DNA of 64,000 nucleotides from Photobacterium arenosum (GTDB taxonomy: Bacteria; Pseudomonadota; Gammaproteobacteria; Enterobacterales; Vibrionaceae), in contig NZ_JACYTP010000004.1 of NCBI RefSeq assembly GCF_014841115.1, forward strand, positions 248,001 to 312,000, in the 5' to 3' direction. Of the stretch, positions 21,174-32,200 are shown one piece after another (the stretch's first letter is position 1; each line of letters begins with the position of its first letter). The notes under the pieces are model-generated. The model was not told the DNA's origin. It did not search any database and worked only from the letters and a program-made list of their open reading frames with translations. Position numbers and translations under genes: made by a program.

Positions 21174-21252
21174 TCCCTCGCTCCTGACAAAGGGGTGCGC
21201 TGGCACTGCTGTTGCAAAGCCGGCACAACACTATGGAACATAGGTGGAACCC

Positions 21253-21588
21253 ATGTACGAAATTCTACTTGTGATTTATCTGTTGGCTGCGCTTGGTGTA
21301 ATTGGCCTGGTTCTGGTTCAACAGGGTAAAGGCGCAGATATGGGAGCCTCATTCGGGGCTGGTGCATCAGGAACTTTGTTCGGTGCCAGCGGCTCTGGTA
21401 ATTTTTTGACCCGAATGACTGCAATTTTTGCAACTGTATTTTTTGTGATCAGCTTGGTTCTGGGCAATTTAAGCGCAAAACAAGCGGATGCAACAAGTGG
21501 CTGGGAAAACTTAAGTGCCCCAGCACAGCAAGAACAAGCTGTTGATACAACTGAGCAAGCGCCTGTAAATAGCGATATTCCTCAGTAA
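21253..21588 (+). CDS. secG: Preprotein translocase subunit SecG
   Basis: SecG is the small inner-membrane subunit of SecYEG. The 111-residue protein has two membrane helices (YEILLVIYLLAALGVIGLVLV and the helix around IFATVFFVISLVLG). They are separated by the conserved cytoplasmic loop QQGKGADMGASFGAGAS. The family start is MYE, so ATG 21253 is used rather than the upstream in-frame GTG at 21244. A tRNA-Leu lies 11 bp after the stop, as in E. coli. Confidence 0.96.
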   Translation: MYEILLVIYLLAALGVIGLVLVQQGKGADMGASFGAGASGTLFGASGSGNFLTRMTAIFATVFFVISLVLGNLSAKQADATSGWENLSAPAQQEQAVDTTEQAPVNSDIPQ

Positions 21589-21599
21589 TTAACAGATTT

Positions 21600-21684
21600 G
21601 CCGAGATGGTGAAATTGGTAGACACGCTAGCATGAGGTGCTAGTGCCGTAAGGTGTAGGGGTTCAAGTCCCCTTCTCGGCACCA
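21600..21684 (+). tRNA. leuU: tRNA-Leu (anticodon GAG)
   Basis: The 85-nt sequence folds with acceptor stem GCCGAGA/TCTCGGC, an encoded CCA end, and the T-loop GTTCAAGTC. The anticodon stem CTAGC/GCTAG has the loop ATGAGGT (anticodon GAG). A long variable arm, typical of class II tRNAs, is present. Position after secG is conserved with E. coli leuU. Confidence 0.97.
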
Positions 21685-21697
21685 TTGTTTCCGTTAC

Positions 21698-21726
21698 TTG
21701 AAAGAGTAACCACTGAGAGATATAAT
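21698..21726 (+). promoter_or_regulatory. Strong promoter for initiator tRNA / rimP-nusA-infB operon
   Basis: TTGAAA (21698-21703), a 17-bp spacer and a consensus TATAAT (21721-21726) place the start near 21733, just upstream of the tRNA-fMet. Confidence 0.8.
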
Positions 21727-21744
21727 CGCTCTCAGAATTACGGA

Positions 21745-21821
<77 letters not shown>

Positions 21822-21985
21822 ACTTGGACGAAGGTTTGAGTTATTTTCTCAGGCCATCGATGGATTGCCGCCCAGATTAAACCGGCGCCATAACCGAGTT
21901 TTGAAAGACGACGATTCCCGGAACAGAATCGATTTCGTTTTTCTGCTATAACCTTAAGAGGTTTTAGCTATCAGGGTCCAGAGAT

Positions 21986-22015
21986 AATAAACCCCGTAAT
22001 TCGGGGTTTTTTATT
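21986..22015 (+). terminator. Terminator/attenuator 1 in the rimP-nusA leader
   Basis: AAACCCCG pairs with CGGGGTTT and is followed by a T-tract. It separates tRNA-fMet from rimP, so rimP-nusA-infB transcription must read through it or start downstream. Confidence 0.85.
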
Positions 22016-22045
22016 ATCTGAAACATGACCATTCAGGTATCTACT

Positions 22046-22066
22046 GGGCTTTAATGCCCTTTTTTT
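22046..22066 (+). terminator. Terminator-like hairpin 2 just before rimP
   Basis: GGGC (22046-22049) and GCCC (22056-22059) form a short stem followed by seven Ts, ending 17 nt before the rimP start. The stem is only 4 bp or a little more, so it is weaker than the hairpin at 21986. Confidence 0.5.
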
Positions 22067-22083
22067 GTTTCCAGGGGGTTGTC

Positions 22084-22539
22084 TTGACCGCTTTAGAGAT
22101 GCAACTAACTGAACTACTGGACGCGCCAGTTACTGCCTTGGGCTATGAACTGGTGGGTCTGGAGTTTATTCGTGCGGGTGAACATTCCACGTTGCGTGTG
22201 TTCATTGACCACGAAAACGGTATCACAGTCGATGATTGTGCCGACGTGAGCCGTCAGATCAGTGCAGTGATGGATGTTGAAGATCCTATTACTGTTGCTT
22301 ATAACCTGGAGGTTTCTTCCCCGGGTCTGGAACGTCCGCTGTTCAGAGCGGCACATTATGAGCAGTTTATTGGCCACGAGGTCAGCCTGGTCCTGAAAAT
22401 GGCGATGAACAATCGCCGTAAGTGGAAAGGTGACATTGTTGCCGTTGACGGTGAGCTAGTCACGTTGAATGTGAAAGGCGATGAAGAAACCTTTGCGCTT
22501 AGCAATATTGCCAAAGCCAACCTGGTTCCAAAATTCTAA
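22084..22539 (+). CDS. rimP: Ribosome maturation factor RimP
   Basis: RimP is needed for 30S subunit maturation. The 151-residue protein shows the family signatures [48 protein letters not shown] and [13 protein letters not shown]. The start is the TTG at 22084 ([11 protein letters not shown]), preceded by AGGGGG. The in-frame ATG at 22054 falls inside the upstream hairpin and lacks family similarity. It is the first protein gene of the rimP-nusA-infB-rbfA-truB operon. Confidence 0.95.
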   Translation: MTALEMQLTELLDAPVTALGYELVGLEFIRAGEHSTLRVFIDHENGITVDDCADVSRQISAVMDVEDPITVAYNLEVSSPGLERPLFRAAHYEQFIGHEVSLVLKMAMNNRRKWKGDIVAVDGELVTLNVKGDEETFALSNIAKANLVPKF

Positions 22540-22561
22540 CCGCTAAATTGGGGCATTAGAA

Positions 22562-24049
22562 ATGAACAAAGAAATCTTGGCTGTCGTTGAAGCGGTATCC
22601 AACGAGAAAGCTGTTCCGCGTGAGCGTATCTTCGAAGCATTGGAGATCGCACTGGCAACAGCAACAAAGAAAAAGTACGAAGCTGAAATTGACGTGCGTG
22701 TTGCGATTGATCGTAAAACGGGCGACTTCGATACTTACCGTCGCTGGAAAGCCGTGGATGAAGTAACGGCGCCAACTCTGGAAATGACTCTGGAAGCCGC
22801 GCAGTATGACGATGAAACTGTAGAGCTGGGTGATTATGTTGAAGAGCAGATTGATTCTGTAACCTTTGACCGCATCACTACACAAACGGCAAAACAGGTT
22901 ATCGTACAGAAAGTACGTGAAGCTGAGCGTGCGCAGATCGTTGAACAGTTTATCGATAATGAAGGTGAGCTGATCACCGGCGTGGTGAAGAAAGTCAACC
23001 GCGATGCCATTATTGTTGATCTGGGTAACAACGCTGAAGCTGTGATTCTGCGTGAAGACCAGTTGCCACGTGAAAACTTCCGTCCAGGTGACCGCGTACG
23101 TGGTCTGCTGTATGCTGTGCGCCCGGAAGCGCGTGGTTTCCAGTTGTTCATGACTCGTTCTAAGCCTGAAATGCTGTCTGAATTGTTCCGCATCGAAGTA
23201 CCGGAAATCGGTGAAGAGATGATCGAACTGATGGGCGCTGCCCGTGATCCTGGCTCTCGTGCCAAGATTGCAGTGAAAACCAATGACAAACGTATCGATC
23301 CTGTCGGTGCTTGTGTTGGTATGCGTGGTGCGCGTGTTCAGGCGGTATCCGGTGAGCTGGGTGGTGAACGTATCGATATCGTACTGTGGGACGAAAACGC
23401 CGCTCAGTACGTTATCAATGCTATGGCACCGGCTGAGGTGAGCTCTATCATCGTTGATGAAGACAACCACACCATGGATATCGCGGTTGAGAAAGACAAT
23501 CTGGCGCAGGCCATCGGTCGTAGCGGTCAAAACGTTCGACTGGCATCTGTCCTGACAGGCTGGGAGCTGAATGTGATGACTGTGGAAGATCTGCAGAAAA
23601 AGCACCAGGCCGAAGCGCAGGCGTCGATTGATCTGTTTGTTAAATACCTGGAAATCGATGAAGAATTCTCGATCGTTCTGGTTGAAGAAGGCTTTACCAG
23701 CCTGGAAGAAGTAGCCTATGTACCTGTTCAGGAATTAATGTCAATTGACGGCCTGGACGAAGATACGGTTAACGAATTGCGTAACCGTGCGAAAGAAGCA
23801 CTGACCACTATTGCCCTTGCGCAGGAAGAGTCTTTGGATGGGGTTGAGCCTGCCGAAGACCTGCTGAGCCTGGATGGTATGGAACGCGACCTGGCGTTCA
23901 AACTGGCCGCTAAAGGTATCTGTACGCTGGAAGATCTGGCTGACCAAGGTACTGATGACCTATTGGACATCGAAGGCCTGAATGAAACCAGCGCGGGTGA
24001 ATTGATCATGGCTGCCCGTAATATCTGCTGGTTCAGCGACGAAGCATAA
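22562..24049 (+). CDS. nusA: Transcription termination/antitermination factor NusA
   Basis: NusA binds RNA polymerase and modulates pausing, termination and antitermination. The 495-residue protein has the N-terminal RNAP-binding domain (residues 1-130), an S1 domain (about 135-200), and KH1/KH2 ([21 protein letters not shown] and [18 protein letters not shown]). It ends with two C-terminal helix-hairpin acidic repeats (about 365-495). It lies 22 bp after rimP and 23 bp before infB. Confidence 0.98.
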   Translation: MNKEILAVVEAVSNEKAVPRERIFEALEIALATATKKKYEAEIDVRVAIDRKTGDFDTYRRWKAVDEVTAPTLEMTLEAAQYDDETVELGDYVEEQIDSVTFDRITTQTAKQVIVQKVREAERAQIVEQFIDNEGELITGVVKKVNRDAIIVDLGNNAEAVILREDQLPRENFRPGDRVRGLLYAVRPEARGFQLFMTRSKPEMLSELFRIEVPEIGEEMIELMGAARDPGSRAKIAVKTNDKRIDPVGACVGMRGARVQAVSGELGGERIDIVLWDENAAQYVINAMAPAEVSSIIVDEDNHTMDIAVEKDNLAQAIGRSGQNVRLASVLTGWELNVMTVEDLQKKHQAEAQASIDLFVKYLEIDEEFSIVLVEEGFTSLEEVAYVPVQELMSIDGLDEDTVNELRNRAKEALTTIALAQEESLDGVEPAEDLLSLDGMERDLAFKLAAKGICTLEDLADQGTDDLLDIEGLNETSAGELIMAARNICWFSDEA

Positions 24050-24072
24050 TTAATTAGCAAGGGAGGAGCAGC

Positions 24073-26790
24073 ATGTCAGAGGTTTCAATTAAGGCACTTG
24101 CCGAAGAAATCGGTACCCCGATTGATCGTTTGCTTCAACAGTTTGCCGATGCTGGTATCAGCAAAAAAGCTGAAGACAGTGTCAACCAACAGGAAAAAGA
24201 GTCTCTGTTGAGCCACCTGAAGAAAGAACACGGTGGTAACACTGACGAGGCACCGACCCGCCTGACTCTGCAACGCAAAACCCGTAGCACGCTGAGTGTA
24301 TCGGGTACAGGCGGAAAGAGTAAAAACATTCAAGTAGAGGTGCGCAAAAAGCGCACCTATGTCAAGCGTTCAGCCCTTGAAGAAGAGCAGCGTGCGGAAG
24401 ACGCGCGCAAGGCTGAAGAGGACGCTAAGCGTGCTGCAGAAGAAGCGGCGAAGCGCGAAGCTGAAGAGCGTGCTAAACGTGAAGCTGAAGAAAAAGCTCA
24501 GCGTGAAGCGGAAGCAAAACGCTTAGCAGAAGAGAAAGCCCAGCAGTCGGAGAAGCAAGCTAATCGTGATGCCGTGGATACCAATCCACGTCAGGCAGAA
24601 GAGAAAGCGAAACGCGCTGCTGAGCAACAGGCTAAAAAAGAAGCTGAAGAACTGCAACGCCGCCGGGAAGAGGAAGCCAAGCGTAAAGCCGAGGAAGACA
24701 GTCAGCGTCAGCTAGAAGAGGCACGCAAAATGGCAGAAATCAATGAAAAGAACTGGTCGAAAAAGGACCAGGAAACAGGTGCTATGGAACAATCAGACTA
24801 CCACACGACTACCTCCACCTATGCCCGTGCGGCGGAAGATGAACAAGACCGCCGCGAGGAAGAATCTCGCCGCCGTGCTAAGAAGAAAAAAGCTGCCAGC
24901 GGTCCTAAGGGTGATGAGCCGCGTGAGCGTGCGATGCCTCAGCGTGGCGGCCGTAACCAGCGTGGTCGTGGCAAACAGCAAATGAGCAAGCCTACATCAA
25001 TGCGTCATGGTTTCGACAAAACAGCCACCGTTGCTAAAGCGGATGTTGTGATCGGTGAAACCATAGTGGTTGCTGAACTGGCCAACAAGATGGCGGTGAA
25101 AGCGGCTGAAGTCATCAAAGTGATGATGAAGCTTGGCGCTATGGCCACCATCAACCAGGTTATCGATCAGGAAACCGCACAGCTGGTTGCTGAAGAAATG
25201 GGCCACAAGGTTATCCTGCGTAAAGAGAACGAGCTCGAAGAAGCCGTACTGTCTGATCGCGACGAAAACCTGGCAGTTGTTCCTCGTGCTCCTGTTGTTA
25301 CTATCATGGGTCACGTTGACCACGGTAAAACATCTACTCTGGATTACATCCGTAAAGCGCACGTTGCTGCAGGCGAAGCCGGTGGTATTACGCAGCACAT
25401 TGGTGCATACCACGTTGAAACTGACAACGGTATGATCACCTTCCTGGATACCCCTGGACACGCTGCGTTTACCGCTATGCGTGCCCGTGGTGCTCAGGCA
25501 ACGGATATCGTTATCCTGGTTGTTGCCGCAGACGATGGCGTTATGCCACAGACAATAGAAGCGATTCAGCATGCCAAAGCGGCAGGCGTTCCTTTGATTG
25601 TTGCTGTGAACAAGATCGATAAAGAAGATGCTAACCCAGACAATGTGAAGAACGAGCTGGCACAGTACAATGTTATGCCGGAAGAGTGGGGCGGCGAGAA
25701 CATGTTTGTTCACATCTCTGCGAAGCAGGGTACGAACATCGATGGTCTGCTGGAAGCGATTCTGCTGCAAGCTGAAGTTCTGGAGCTGAAAGCCGTTTCT
25801 GAAGGCATGGCGAAAGGTGTCGTGGTTGAATCCCGCCTGGATAAAGGCCGTGGTCCGGTTGCGACTGTGCTGGTTCAGGAAGGTACGCTACGCAAAGGTG
25901 ACATCGTACTGTGTGGCCTGGAATATGGTCGCGTGCGTGCTATGCGTGATGAACTGGGCCGTGAAATTGAAGAAGCTGGTCCATCTATCCCGGTTGAGAT
26001 TCTGGGTCTGTCAGGTGTACCGTCTTCTGGTGACGAAGCGACAGTTGTACGTGATGAACGTAAAGCGCGTGAAGTTGCACTTTACCGTCAAGGTAAGTTC
26101 CGCGATGTGAAACTGGCTCGCCAGCAGAAAGCCAAGTTGGAGAATATGTTCTCTAACATGACTGCAGGTGAAGTGGCTGAACTGAATGTTGTGCTGAAAG
26201 CTGACGTACAGGGCTCTGTGGAAGCAATTGCCGATTCACTGCGCAAGCTGTCAACTGAAGAAGTGAAAGTGAACATCGTCGGTTCTGGCGTAGGTGGTAT
26301 CACTGAAACTGACGCCGTACTGGCTGCAGCGTCTAACGCTATTCTGCTTGGCTTCAACGTTCGTGCTGATGCGTCAGCCCGTAAGACTATCGAAGCTGAG
26401 AACCTGGATCTGCGCTACTATTCCATCATCTATCAGCTGATTGATGAAGTGAAAGCAGCGATGGGCGGCATGCTGTCCCCTGAGTTCAAGCAGGAAATCA
26501 TCGGTCTGGCTGAAGTGCGTGATGTGTTCAAGTCACCGAAACTGGGCGCAATTGCAGGTTGTATGGTTACCGAAGGTACCATCAAGCGCAACAACCCAAT
26601 TCGTGTACTGCGTGATAACATTGTTATTTACGAAGGTGAGCTGGAATCACTGCGTCGCTTTAAAGATGACGTACAAGAAGTGAAGAACGGTTACGAGTGT
26701 GGTATCGGCGTGAAGAACTACAATGATGTTCGCGTTGGTGACCAGATTGAAGTTTTCGAAATCGTTGAAATTCAGCGTACGCTGGATTAA
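24073..26790 (+). CDS. infB: Translation initiation factor IF-2
   Basis: IF-2 is the GTPase that places initiator tRNA on the 30S subunit and promotes subunit joining. The 905-residue protein has an N-terminal IF2N domain, then a long charged Ala/Glu/Lys/Arg coiled-coil region (about 100-240). A second IF2N follows ([16 protein letters not shown]), then the GTPase domain with GHVDHGKT near residue 413, DTPGHAAF and NKIDK. Domain II and the tRNA-binding C-terminus complete it. The ribosome site GGGAGGAGC is strong. The initiator tRNA it uses is encoded 2.3 kb upstream. Confidence 0.98.
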   Translation: MSEVSIKALAEEIGTPIDRLLQQFADAGISKKAEDSVNQQEKESLLSHLKKEHGGNTDEAPTRLTLQRKTRSTLSVSGTGGKSKNIQVEVRKKRTYVKRSALEEEQRAEDARKAEEDAKRAAEEAAKREAEERAKREAEEKAQREAEAKRLAEEKAQQSEKQANRDAVDTNPRQAEEKAKRAAEQQAKKEAEELQRRREEEAKRKAEEDSQRQLEEARKMAEINEKNWSKKDQETGAMEQSDYHTTTSTYARAAEDEQDRREEESRRRAKKKKAASGPKGDEPRERAMPQRGGRNQRGRGKQQMSKPTSMRHGFDKTATVAKADVVIGETIVVAELANKMAVKAAEVIKVMMKLGAMATINQVIDQETAQLVAEEMGHKVILRKENELEEAVLSDRDENLAVVPRAPVVTIMGHVDHGKTSTLDYIRKAHVAAGEAGGITQHIGAYHVETDNGMITFLDTPGHAAFTAMRARGAQATDIVILVVAADDGVMPQTIEAIQHAKAAGVPLIVAVNKIDKEDANPDNVKNELAQYNVMPEEWGGENMFVHISAKQGTNIDGLLEAILLQAEVLELKAVSEGMAKGVVVESRLDKGRGPVATVLVQEGTLRKGDIVLCGLEYGRVRAMRDELGREIEEAGPSIPVEILGLSGVPSSGDEATVVRDERKAREVALYRQGKFRDVKLARQQKAKLENMFSNMTAGEVAELNVVLKADVQGSVEAIADSLRKLSTEEVKVNIVGSGVGGITETDAVLAAASNAILLGFNVRADASARKTIEAENLDLRYYSIIYQLIDEVKAAMGGMLSPEFKQEIIGLAEVRDVFKSPKLGAIAGCMVTEGTIKRNNPIRVLRDNIVIYEGELESLRRFKDDVQEVKNGYECGIGVKNYNDVRVGDQIEVFEIVEIQRTLD

Positions 26791-26821
26791 TCAGGTTGCT
26801 CGCTGACCTGGAATAAACACT

Positions 26822-26842
26822 GGGGAGCTTCGGCTCCCCTTT
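26822..26842 (+). terminator. UUCG-loop hairpin between infB and rbfA
   Basis: GGGGAGC-TTCG-GCTCCCC is a very stable tetraloop hairpin, followed only by TTTG. It may attenuate or protect the mRNA rather than fully terminate, since rbfA and truB follow in the same direction. Confidence 0.5.
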
Positions 26843-26881
26843 GTGTCGAGGTAGGCGGCCGACTTTTAGAGAGAGAATCAA

Positions 26882-27283
26882 ATGGCTAAAGAATTCAGCC
26901 GTACACAACGTGTTGCTCAGCAGCTGCAAAAAGAGCTGGCAGTGATTCTGCAACGCGAAATTAAAGATCCCCGCATTGGCATGGCGACAATTTCCAGTGT
27001 GGAAGTCTCCCGTGATATGGGATACGCCAAAGTTTATGTCACCTTCCTGACTATCGGTGAACAAACACCGGAAGACAGCCTGGAAGCGTTGCGCGAAATG
27101 GCACCTTACATTCGTTCACTGCTGGGTAAGCAAATCCGTCTGCGAGTGACACCTGAGTTGAACTTTATTTTCGACCAGTCACTGACCGAAGGCATGCGCA
27201 TCTCCAACCTGGTAAGCAAGGTTGTTCGTGATGACGAAGCACGCCGCGTTGACGAACCTAAGGATGAAGGTGAGGATAGCTGA
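26882..27283 (+). CDS. rbfA: 30S ribosome-binding factor RbfA
   Basis: RbfA is a small KH-fold factor needed for 16S rRNA 5'-end maturation and cold adaptation. The 133-residue protein begins [23 protein letters not shown] and has [29 protein letters not shown] and [14 protein letters not shown], all typical of the family. Its TGA overlaps the truB ATG by one base. Confidence 0.97.
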   Translation: MAKEFSRTQRVAQQLQKELAVILQREIKDPRIGMATISSVEVSRDMGYAKVYVTFLTIGEQTPEDSLEALREMAPYIRSLLGKQIRLRVTPELNFIFDQSLTEGMRISNLVSKVVRDDEARRVDEPKDEGEDS

Positions 27284-28242
27284 TGGCGCGTCGTCGTAAA
27301 GGGCGTCCGGTAGACGGTGTTCTGCTGCTGGATAAGCCGGGCGGCATCACATCAAATGATGCCCTGCAAAAAGTAAAACGTATCTTTTTTGCGGAAAAAG
27401 CAGGCCATACCGGCGCTTTGGATCCGCTTGCGACGGGTATGTTGCCAATCTGCCTGGGGGAAGCCACCAAGTTTTCCCAGTTCCTGCTGGATTCAGATAA
27501 GCGTTATCGGGTCATCGCCAAGCTGGGCGAGCGTACCAATACCTCGGATTCGGATGGCGAAGTGGTCGAAACGCGCGAAGTGAAGGTAGACCGTGGCCTG
27601 CTGGAACGTTGTATTGCCAAGTTCCGTGGGACAACCAAGCAAATACCGTCTATGTTTTCGGCGCTGAAATATCAGGGACGCCCGTTGTACGAATATGCCC
27701 GTGAAGGCAAAGAAGTACCCCGTGAAGCCCGCGATATCACAGTGTATGAAATCTCACTGCTGCGCTTTAGCGACAACGAAGTTGAGATGGAAGTCCATTG
27801 CTCGAAAGGCACTTATATCCGCACTATCGTTGATGATCTGGGCGAGATGCTGGGCTGCGGAGCACATGTCACTTATCTGCGCCGTATCGGTGTCTCTAAG
27901 TACCCGTTGGACAAAATGGTTACGCTAGAGCAGCTCGAAGCGCTGCTGGAGCAGGCCAGAGAGCAGGATATTCAGCCGAAAGAGCTGCTGGATCCGCTGC
28001 TGTTGCCAACAGACTCGGCAGTACAGGATTTACCGGAAGTGAACTTACTGCCGGGTGTCGCCAGTTATGTACTCCATGGCCAGCCAGTTCAGGCCGGTCG
28101 TGTTCCTGATGCAGGCACATTGGTTCGGCTGACGGCTGGTGAGCAACGTGATTTTATCGGTGTGGGTGAAATCAATGCCGAAAACATGGTTGCGCCTAAG
28201 CGTGTGCTGGCCAATCGTGACAAGGCTGACGAAGAAAAATAA
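27283..28242 (+). CDS. truB: tRNA pseudouridine-55 synthase TruB
   Basis: TruB makes pseudouridine 55 in the T-loop of tRNAs. The catalytic Asp is in [33 protein letters not shown] and [29 protein letters not shown] are further family motifs, with a C-terminal PUA-like region. Length is 319 residues. It is the last gene of the operon; a short GC-rich hairpin without T-run lies at the stop. Confidence 0.97.
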   Translation: MARRRKGRPVDGVLLLDKPGGITSNDALQKVKRIFFAEKAGHTGALDPLATGMLPICLGEATKFSQFLLDSDKRYRVIAKLGERTNTSDSDGEVVETREVKVDRGLLERCIAKFRGTTKQIPSMFSALKYQGRPLYEYAREGKEVPREARDITVYEISLLRFSDNEVEMEVHCSKGTYIRTIVDDLGEMLGCGAHVTYLRRIGVSKYPLDKMVTLEQLEALLEQAREQDIQPKELLDPLLLPTDSAVQDLPEVNLLPGVASYVLHGQPVQAGRVPDAGTLVRLTAGEQRDFIGVGEINAENMVAPKRVLANRDKADEEK

Positions 28243-28278
28243 GCCGCTCAGCGGCCTGTCTGGTGAATCATATTCCGC

Positions 28279-28307
28279 TTGCGGCCTTCCGGACAGGTGC
28301 GTATAAT
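28279..28307 (+). promoter_or_regulatory. rpsO promoter
   Basis: TTGCGG (28279-28284), a 17-bp spacer and a consensus TATAAT (28302-28307) lie about 70 bp before the rpsO start. Confidence 0.75.
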
Positions 28308-28379
28308 TCGCGGCTCGGGTGCCGGCTGAATCAGAGATTGGCTGGCACAAATTTTACTATTTTGTATTAGGAATGAGTT

Positions 28380-28649
28380 ATGTCTCTGAATGCAGAAACT
28401 AAAGCAACTATCGTTGCTGAATACGCGCAAGGCGCAAACGACACGGGTTCACCTGAAGTTCAGGTTGCACTGCTGACTGCACAGATCAACCACCTGCAAG
28501 GTCACTTTGCAGAGCACAAAGGCGATCACCACAGCCGTCGTGGTCTGCTGCGCATGGTTTCTCGTCGTCGTAAGCTGCTGGACTACCTGAAAGGCAAAGA
28601 TCTGGGTCGTTACCAGTCTCTGATCGAGCGTCTGGGTCTGCGTCGCTAA
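28380..28649 (+). CDS. rpsO: 30S ribosomal protein S15
   Basis: S15 is a primary 16S rRNA-binding protein of the 30S platform. The 89-residue protein matches S15 throughout: [55 protein letters not shown] and the C-terminal LIERLGLRR. It has its own promoter and is followed by a strong terminator before pnp, as in E. coli, where partial readthrough feeds pnp. Confidence 0.98.
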   Translation: MSLNAETKATIVAEYAQGANDTGSPEVQVALLTAQINHLQGHFAEHKGDHHSRRGLLRMVSRRRKLLDYLKGKDLGRYQSLIERLGLRR

Positions 28650-28660
28650 GATTGCTGGAA

Positions 28661-28690
28661 GAAAGGAGCCGATTGGCTCCTTTCTTTTTT
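28661..28690 (+). terminator. Rho-independent terminator after rpsO
   Basis: GAAAGGAGCC pairs perfectly with GGCTCCTTTC around a GATT loop and is followed by six Ts. Confidence 0.93.
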
Positions 28691-28943
28691 GCATCTGTCG
28701 GTCGGAGATGCCAATCTCTGACTGGAAAGTTGTTTTAAAACGGTACTGAATAGCGTTCACGAGTCGTTTTCGTCGACCTAGAGGTCGCGGCTATTGACAG
28801 AGGCTGCCCAAATCGGCTTTTGCCATTAGTCGCGATGCGTGAAATGTGCTTAAAGTACCCCACTTCACATGACGCTTTTTGCTGTGTCGGATATACTTAC
28901 AGACGCAAATAGAAAAGCAGATCAATATTTTAAGGAAATTCAC

Positions 28944-31055
28944 GTGAATCCTATCGTTAAAACCTTCCAGTACGGCAACCATACCGTAACACTGGAAACC
29001 GGTGTGATGGCGCGTCAGGCTACTGCCGCTGTAATGGCTAGCATGGATGACACTTCCGTCTTCGTTTCTGTTGTGGGCAAAAAAGAAGCGGTAGAAGGCC
29101 AGGACTTTTTCCCTCTGACTGTTAACTACCAGGAGCGTACTTACGCTGCCGGTAAAATCCCGGGTGGTTTCTTCAAACGTGAAGGCCGTCCTTCTGAAAA
29201 TGAAACCCTGACAGCCCGTCTGGTTGACCGTCCAATCCGTCCGTTGTTCCCTGATGCGTTCAAAAACGAAGTACAGGTGATTGCGACTGTGGTTTCTGTT
29301 AACCCGGACGTTAACCCAGATATCGTGACCATGATTGGTACCTCTGCCGCTCTGGCTATCTCAGGTATTCCTTTCAACGGTCCAATCGGTGCAGCCCGTG
29401 TGGGTTACATCAATGACCAGCTTGTGCTGAACCCAAGTAACAAAGAACTGGCTGAGAGCCGTTTGGATCTGGTTGTTGCCGGTACAGATAACGCAGTTCT
29501 GATGGTTGAATCAGAAGCAGACCGCCTGACTGAAGAGCAAATGCTGCAAGCGGTTGTTTTTGGTCATGACCAGCAACAAACTGTGATCAACGCCATCAAA
29601 GAATTCGCTGCAGAAGTGGCAACCCCGGCGTGGGATTGGGTGGCTCCGGCTGTTAACACCGAGCTGAAAGCACGCGTGGCTGAAAAAGCAGAAGGTCGTC
29701 TGACAGAAGCTTACCAAATCACTGAAAAGATGGCGCGTTACGAGAAAGTGGGCACCATCAAAGCTGACGTGGTAGCTGAACTGCTGGCAGAAGATGCAGC
29801 ACTGGATGAGCGCGAAGTCCGCGATATGCTGGGCTCTCTGGAGAAGAACGTGGTTCGCAGCCGCATCATTGCCGGTAACCCGCGTATTGATGGCCGTGAA
29901 AAAGACATGGTTCGTGCTCTGGACGTTCGTACTGGTGTACTGCCACGTACTCACGGTTCATCACTGTTTACCCGTGGTGAAACGCAGGCGTTGGTTTCTG
30001 CCACTCTGGGTACGCAGCGTGACGCGCAGATCCTGGACGAGCTGACTGGTGAGCGTAAAGAACACTTCCTGCTGCACTACAACTTCCCTCCATACTGTGT
30101 AGGTGAAACTGGCTTTGTGGGTTCGCCTAAGCGTCGTGAAATCGGCCACGGTAAACTGGCTAAGCGTGGTATCAAGGCAGTAATGCCATCGGTTGACGAG
30201 TTCCCGTACACTGTACGTGTGGTATCTGAGATCACTGAATCAAACGGTTCGTCTTCTATGGCGTCTGTATGTGGTACCTCTCTGGCTCTGATGGATGCCG
30301 GTGTGCCAATCAAAGCTTCTGTAGCGGGTATCGCTATGGGTCTGGTGAAAGAAGGCGACGATTTCGTGGTTCTGTCTGATATTCTGGGCGATGAAGATCA
30401 CCTGGGTGACATGGACTTTAAAGTGGCCGGTACTAACGACGGTATTACTGCACTGCAGATGGATATCAAGATCGAAGGTATTACTAAAGAGATCATGCAG
30501 ATTGCTCTGAATCAGGCTAAAGGCGCCCGTATTCACATCCTGGGTGTGATGGATCAGGCTATCAGCACTGCTCGCGATGACATTTCTCAGTTTGCTCCTC
30601 GTATCCACACGATGAAGATCAACCCAGAGAAGATCAAAGATGTGATCGGTAAAGGTGGTGCGGTAATTCGTCAACTGACTGAAGAAACCGGTACAACGAT
30701 TGAAATCGAAGACGACGGCACAGTGAAAATTGCAGCAACCGAAGGGACTGCTGCGAAAGAAGCGATTCGCCGTATCGAAGAAATCACCGCAGACGTTGAA
30801 GTTGGCCGCATCTATACTGGTAAAGTAGTGCGAATTGTTGATTTTGGTGCTTTTGTTTCTGTTATCGGTACAAAAGAAGGCCTGGTACACATTTCTCAAA
30901 TCGCTCAGGAGCGTGTTGAGAAGGTTTCTGATTACCTGCAAATGGGTCAGGAAGTACAGGTCAAAGTGCTGGAAATCGACCGTCAGGGCCGCATCCGTCT
31001 GAGCATGAAGGAAGCACAGCCTGAGCAGGCACCAGCCGCTGGTGAAGATGCTTAA
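28944..31055 (+). CDS. pnp: Polyribonucleotide nucleotidyltransferase (PNPase)
   Basis: PNPase is the phosphorolytic 3'-5' exoribonuclease of the degradosome. The start is GTG 28944 ([24 protein letters not shown]) with AAGGA 7 nt upstream. An in-frame ATG 25 codons earlier gives no family similarity. The 703 residues hold two RNase PH domains (second with [21 protein letters not shown] and [20 protein letters not shown]), a KH domain ([17 protein letters not shown]) and an S1 domain. The 250-nt leader contains a 14-bp palindrome at 28774-28787. In E. coli the pnp leader is an RNase III autoregulatory site, but I could not draw the same long stem here. Confidence 0.98.
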   Translation: MNPIVKTFQYGNHTVTLETGVMARQATAAVMASMDDTSVFVSVVGKKEAVEGQDFFPLTVNYQERTYAAGKIPGGFFKREGRPSENETLTARLVDRPIRPLFPDAFKNEVQVIATVVSVNPDVNPDIVTMIGTSAALAISGIPFNGPIGAARVGYINDQLVLNPSNKELAESRLDLVVAGTDNAVLMVESEADRLTEEQMLQAVVFGHDQQQTVINAIKEFAAEVATPAWDWVAPAVNTELKARVAEKAEGRLTEAYQITEKMARYEKVGTIKADVVAELLAEDAALDEREVRDMLGSLEKNVVRSRIIAGNPRIDGREKDMVRALDVRTGVLPRTHGSSLFTRGETQALVSATLGTQRDAQILDELTGERKEHFLLHYNFPPYCVGETGFVGSPKRREIGHGKLAKRGIKAVMPSVDEFPYTVRVVSEITESNGSSSMASVCGTSLALMDAGVPIKASVAGIAMGLVKEGDDFVVLSDILGDEDHLGDMDFKVAGTNDGITALQMDIKIEGITKEIMQIALNQAKGARIHILGVMDQAISTARDDISQFAPRIHTMKINPEKIKDVIGKGGAVIRQLTEETGTTIEIEDDGTVKIAATEGTAAKEAIRRIEEITADVEVGRIYTGKVVRIVDFGAFVSVIGTKEGLVHISQIAQERVEKVSDYLQMGQEVQVKVLEIDRQGRIRLSMKEAQPEQAPAAGEDA

Positions 31056-31094
31056 TCCATCTGGATAAGCCTGTCTTCATTAAGTAATAAAAGT

Positions 31095-31117
31095 GGGGCT
31101 GTGACAGCCCCTTTTTT
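31095..31117 (+). terminator. Rho-independent terminator after pnp
   Basis: GGGGCT (31095-31100) pairs with AGCCCC (31106-31111), followed by six Ts. Confidence 0.92.
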
Positions 31118-31203
31118 ATACCAATGAACTATCAAAACCGAATCGCTACCTTTGGCTCATCAAGTGTTGATGGGCGGCAACGGGTTCGCACGGGCAGGGG
31201 AGA

Positions 31204-32118
31204 ATGGCATTGTTTGCAAAGAGGTGTAAGTACGTAGCCATTGCGATGGCCGTTATGTTGGCTGGGTGTTCTACGAGTACCTATTCCAGCTGGGAGCAGC
31301 CGTTGATTGCGGTCCCGCTGCAGCCAACCATACAGCAACAAATCCAGTTGGCGCGTATTGATCAGCTGTTGGGACGCAGTGATCTTAACGATGAAACCCG
31401 TTCGCAGATCTACTATGAGCGCGGGCTGCTTCATGATGGCATTGGCCTGCGTGATCTGGCCCGGCTGGACTTTAACCAGTCGCTGTCTCTGTATCCTGCA
31501 CAGCCTGATATTTTTAATATTCTTGGGGTGTATTTTACTCAGAGTGCGCATTTTGACGCGGCCTACGAGGCATTTGATTCTGCACTGGAACTGGATGTCA
31601 GCCATCCGTTTGCACAGCGAAACCGCGGTATCGCGCTGTATTATGGCGGTCGTTTTGACTTAGCCAAACAGGATTTACTGGCGCATTATCAGCAGGATCC
31701 CAATGATCCTTACCGTGCTATCTGGCTGTATATGGTTGAGCTGGAATCAGAGCCGGACAAAGCCAAACAGAGTCTGCAGAACCGGTTTGACCGGGCAGAA
31801 CGCGAAGACTGGGGCTGGAACATTGCCGGTATGCTGCTTGGCGGCGAATCGGAACAACAGCTTCTCGATGGCATAGTGACAAACAGTGAAACCAATGAAC
31901 AGATGGCGGAGCGTTTAACCGAGAGCTACTTCTACATGGCCAAGCGTTATCAGCATAACAACCAGTATGCGGAAGCTGTTCAGCTGTACAAACTGGCTTT
32001 AGCTGGCAATGTCTACGAGTTTGTTGAGCACAGGTTTGCGACTCTGGAACTCAATCGTTTACTGGCGAGTTTGCAGGGCGAAGAGGATACCATCGGCGGC
32101 GTAGGCGATGAACTTTAA
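31204..32118 (+). CDS. nlpI: Lipoprotein NlpI, TPR-repeat
   Basis: NlpI is an outer-membrane lipoprotein adaptor; in E. coli it works with the Prc protease and scaffolds peptidoglycan hydrolases. The 304-residue protein has a signal peptide with lipobox L-A-G-C (Cys at residue 22) and TPR helices. These include the typical stretches YYERGLLHDGIGLRDLARLDFNQSLSL, IFNILGVYFTQSAHFDAAYEAFDSALELD and RNRGIALYYGGRFDLAKQDL. GGGGAG lies just before the ATG. Location after pnp is conserved. Confidence 0.95.
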   Translation: MALFAKRCKYVAIAMAVMLAGCSTSTYSSWEQPLIAVPLQPTIQQQIQLARIDQLLGRSDLNDETRSQIYYERGLLHDGIGLRDLARLDFNQSLSLYPAQPDIFNILGVYFTQSAHFDAAYEAFDSALELDVSHPFAQRNRGIALYYGGRFDLAKQDLLAHYQQDPNDPYRAIWLYMVELESEPDKAKQSLQNRFDRAEREDWGWNIAGMLLGGESEQQLLDGIVTNSETNEQMAERLTESYFYMAKRYQHNNQYAEAVQLYKLALAGNVYEFVEHRFATLELNRLLASLQGEEDTIGGVGDEL

Positions 32119-32200
32119 GCCGCCCAGTCGCTGAGTTAAGAAAATACTGGCCAGCTGCAATCACTATAGTGTTAGAAAGAGTGCTTTGCAGGTGGCGGTT

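Noticed and set aside
22556-23605. 349-codon minus-strand open frame opposite nusA
   Set aside because: Antisense shadow of nusA with no domain features.
28774-28787. 14-bp palindrome in the pnp leader as the RNase III autoregulatory stem
   Set aside because: It is too short to be the long double-stranded stem known in E. coli; I could not support the same mechanism here.
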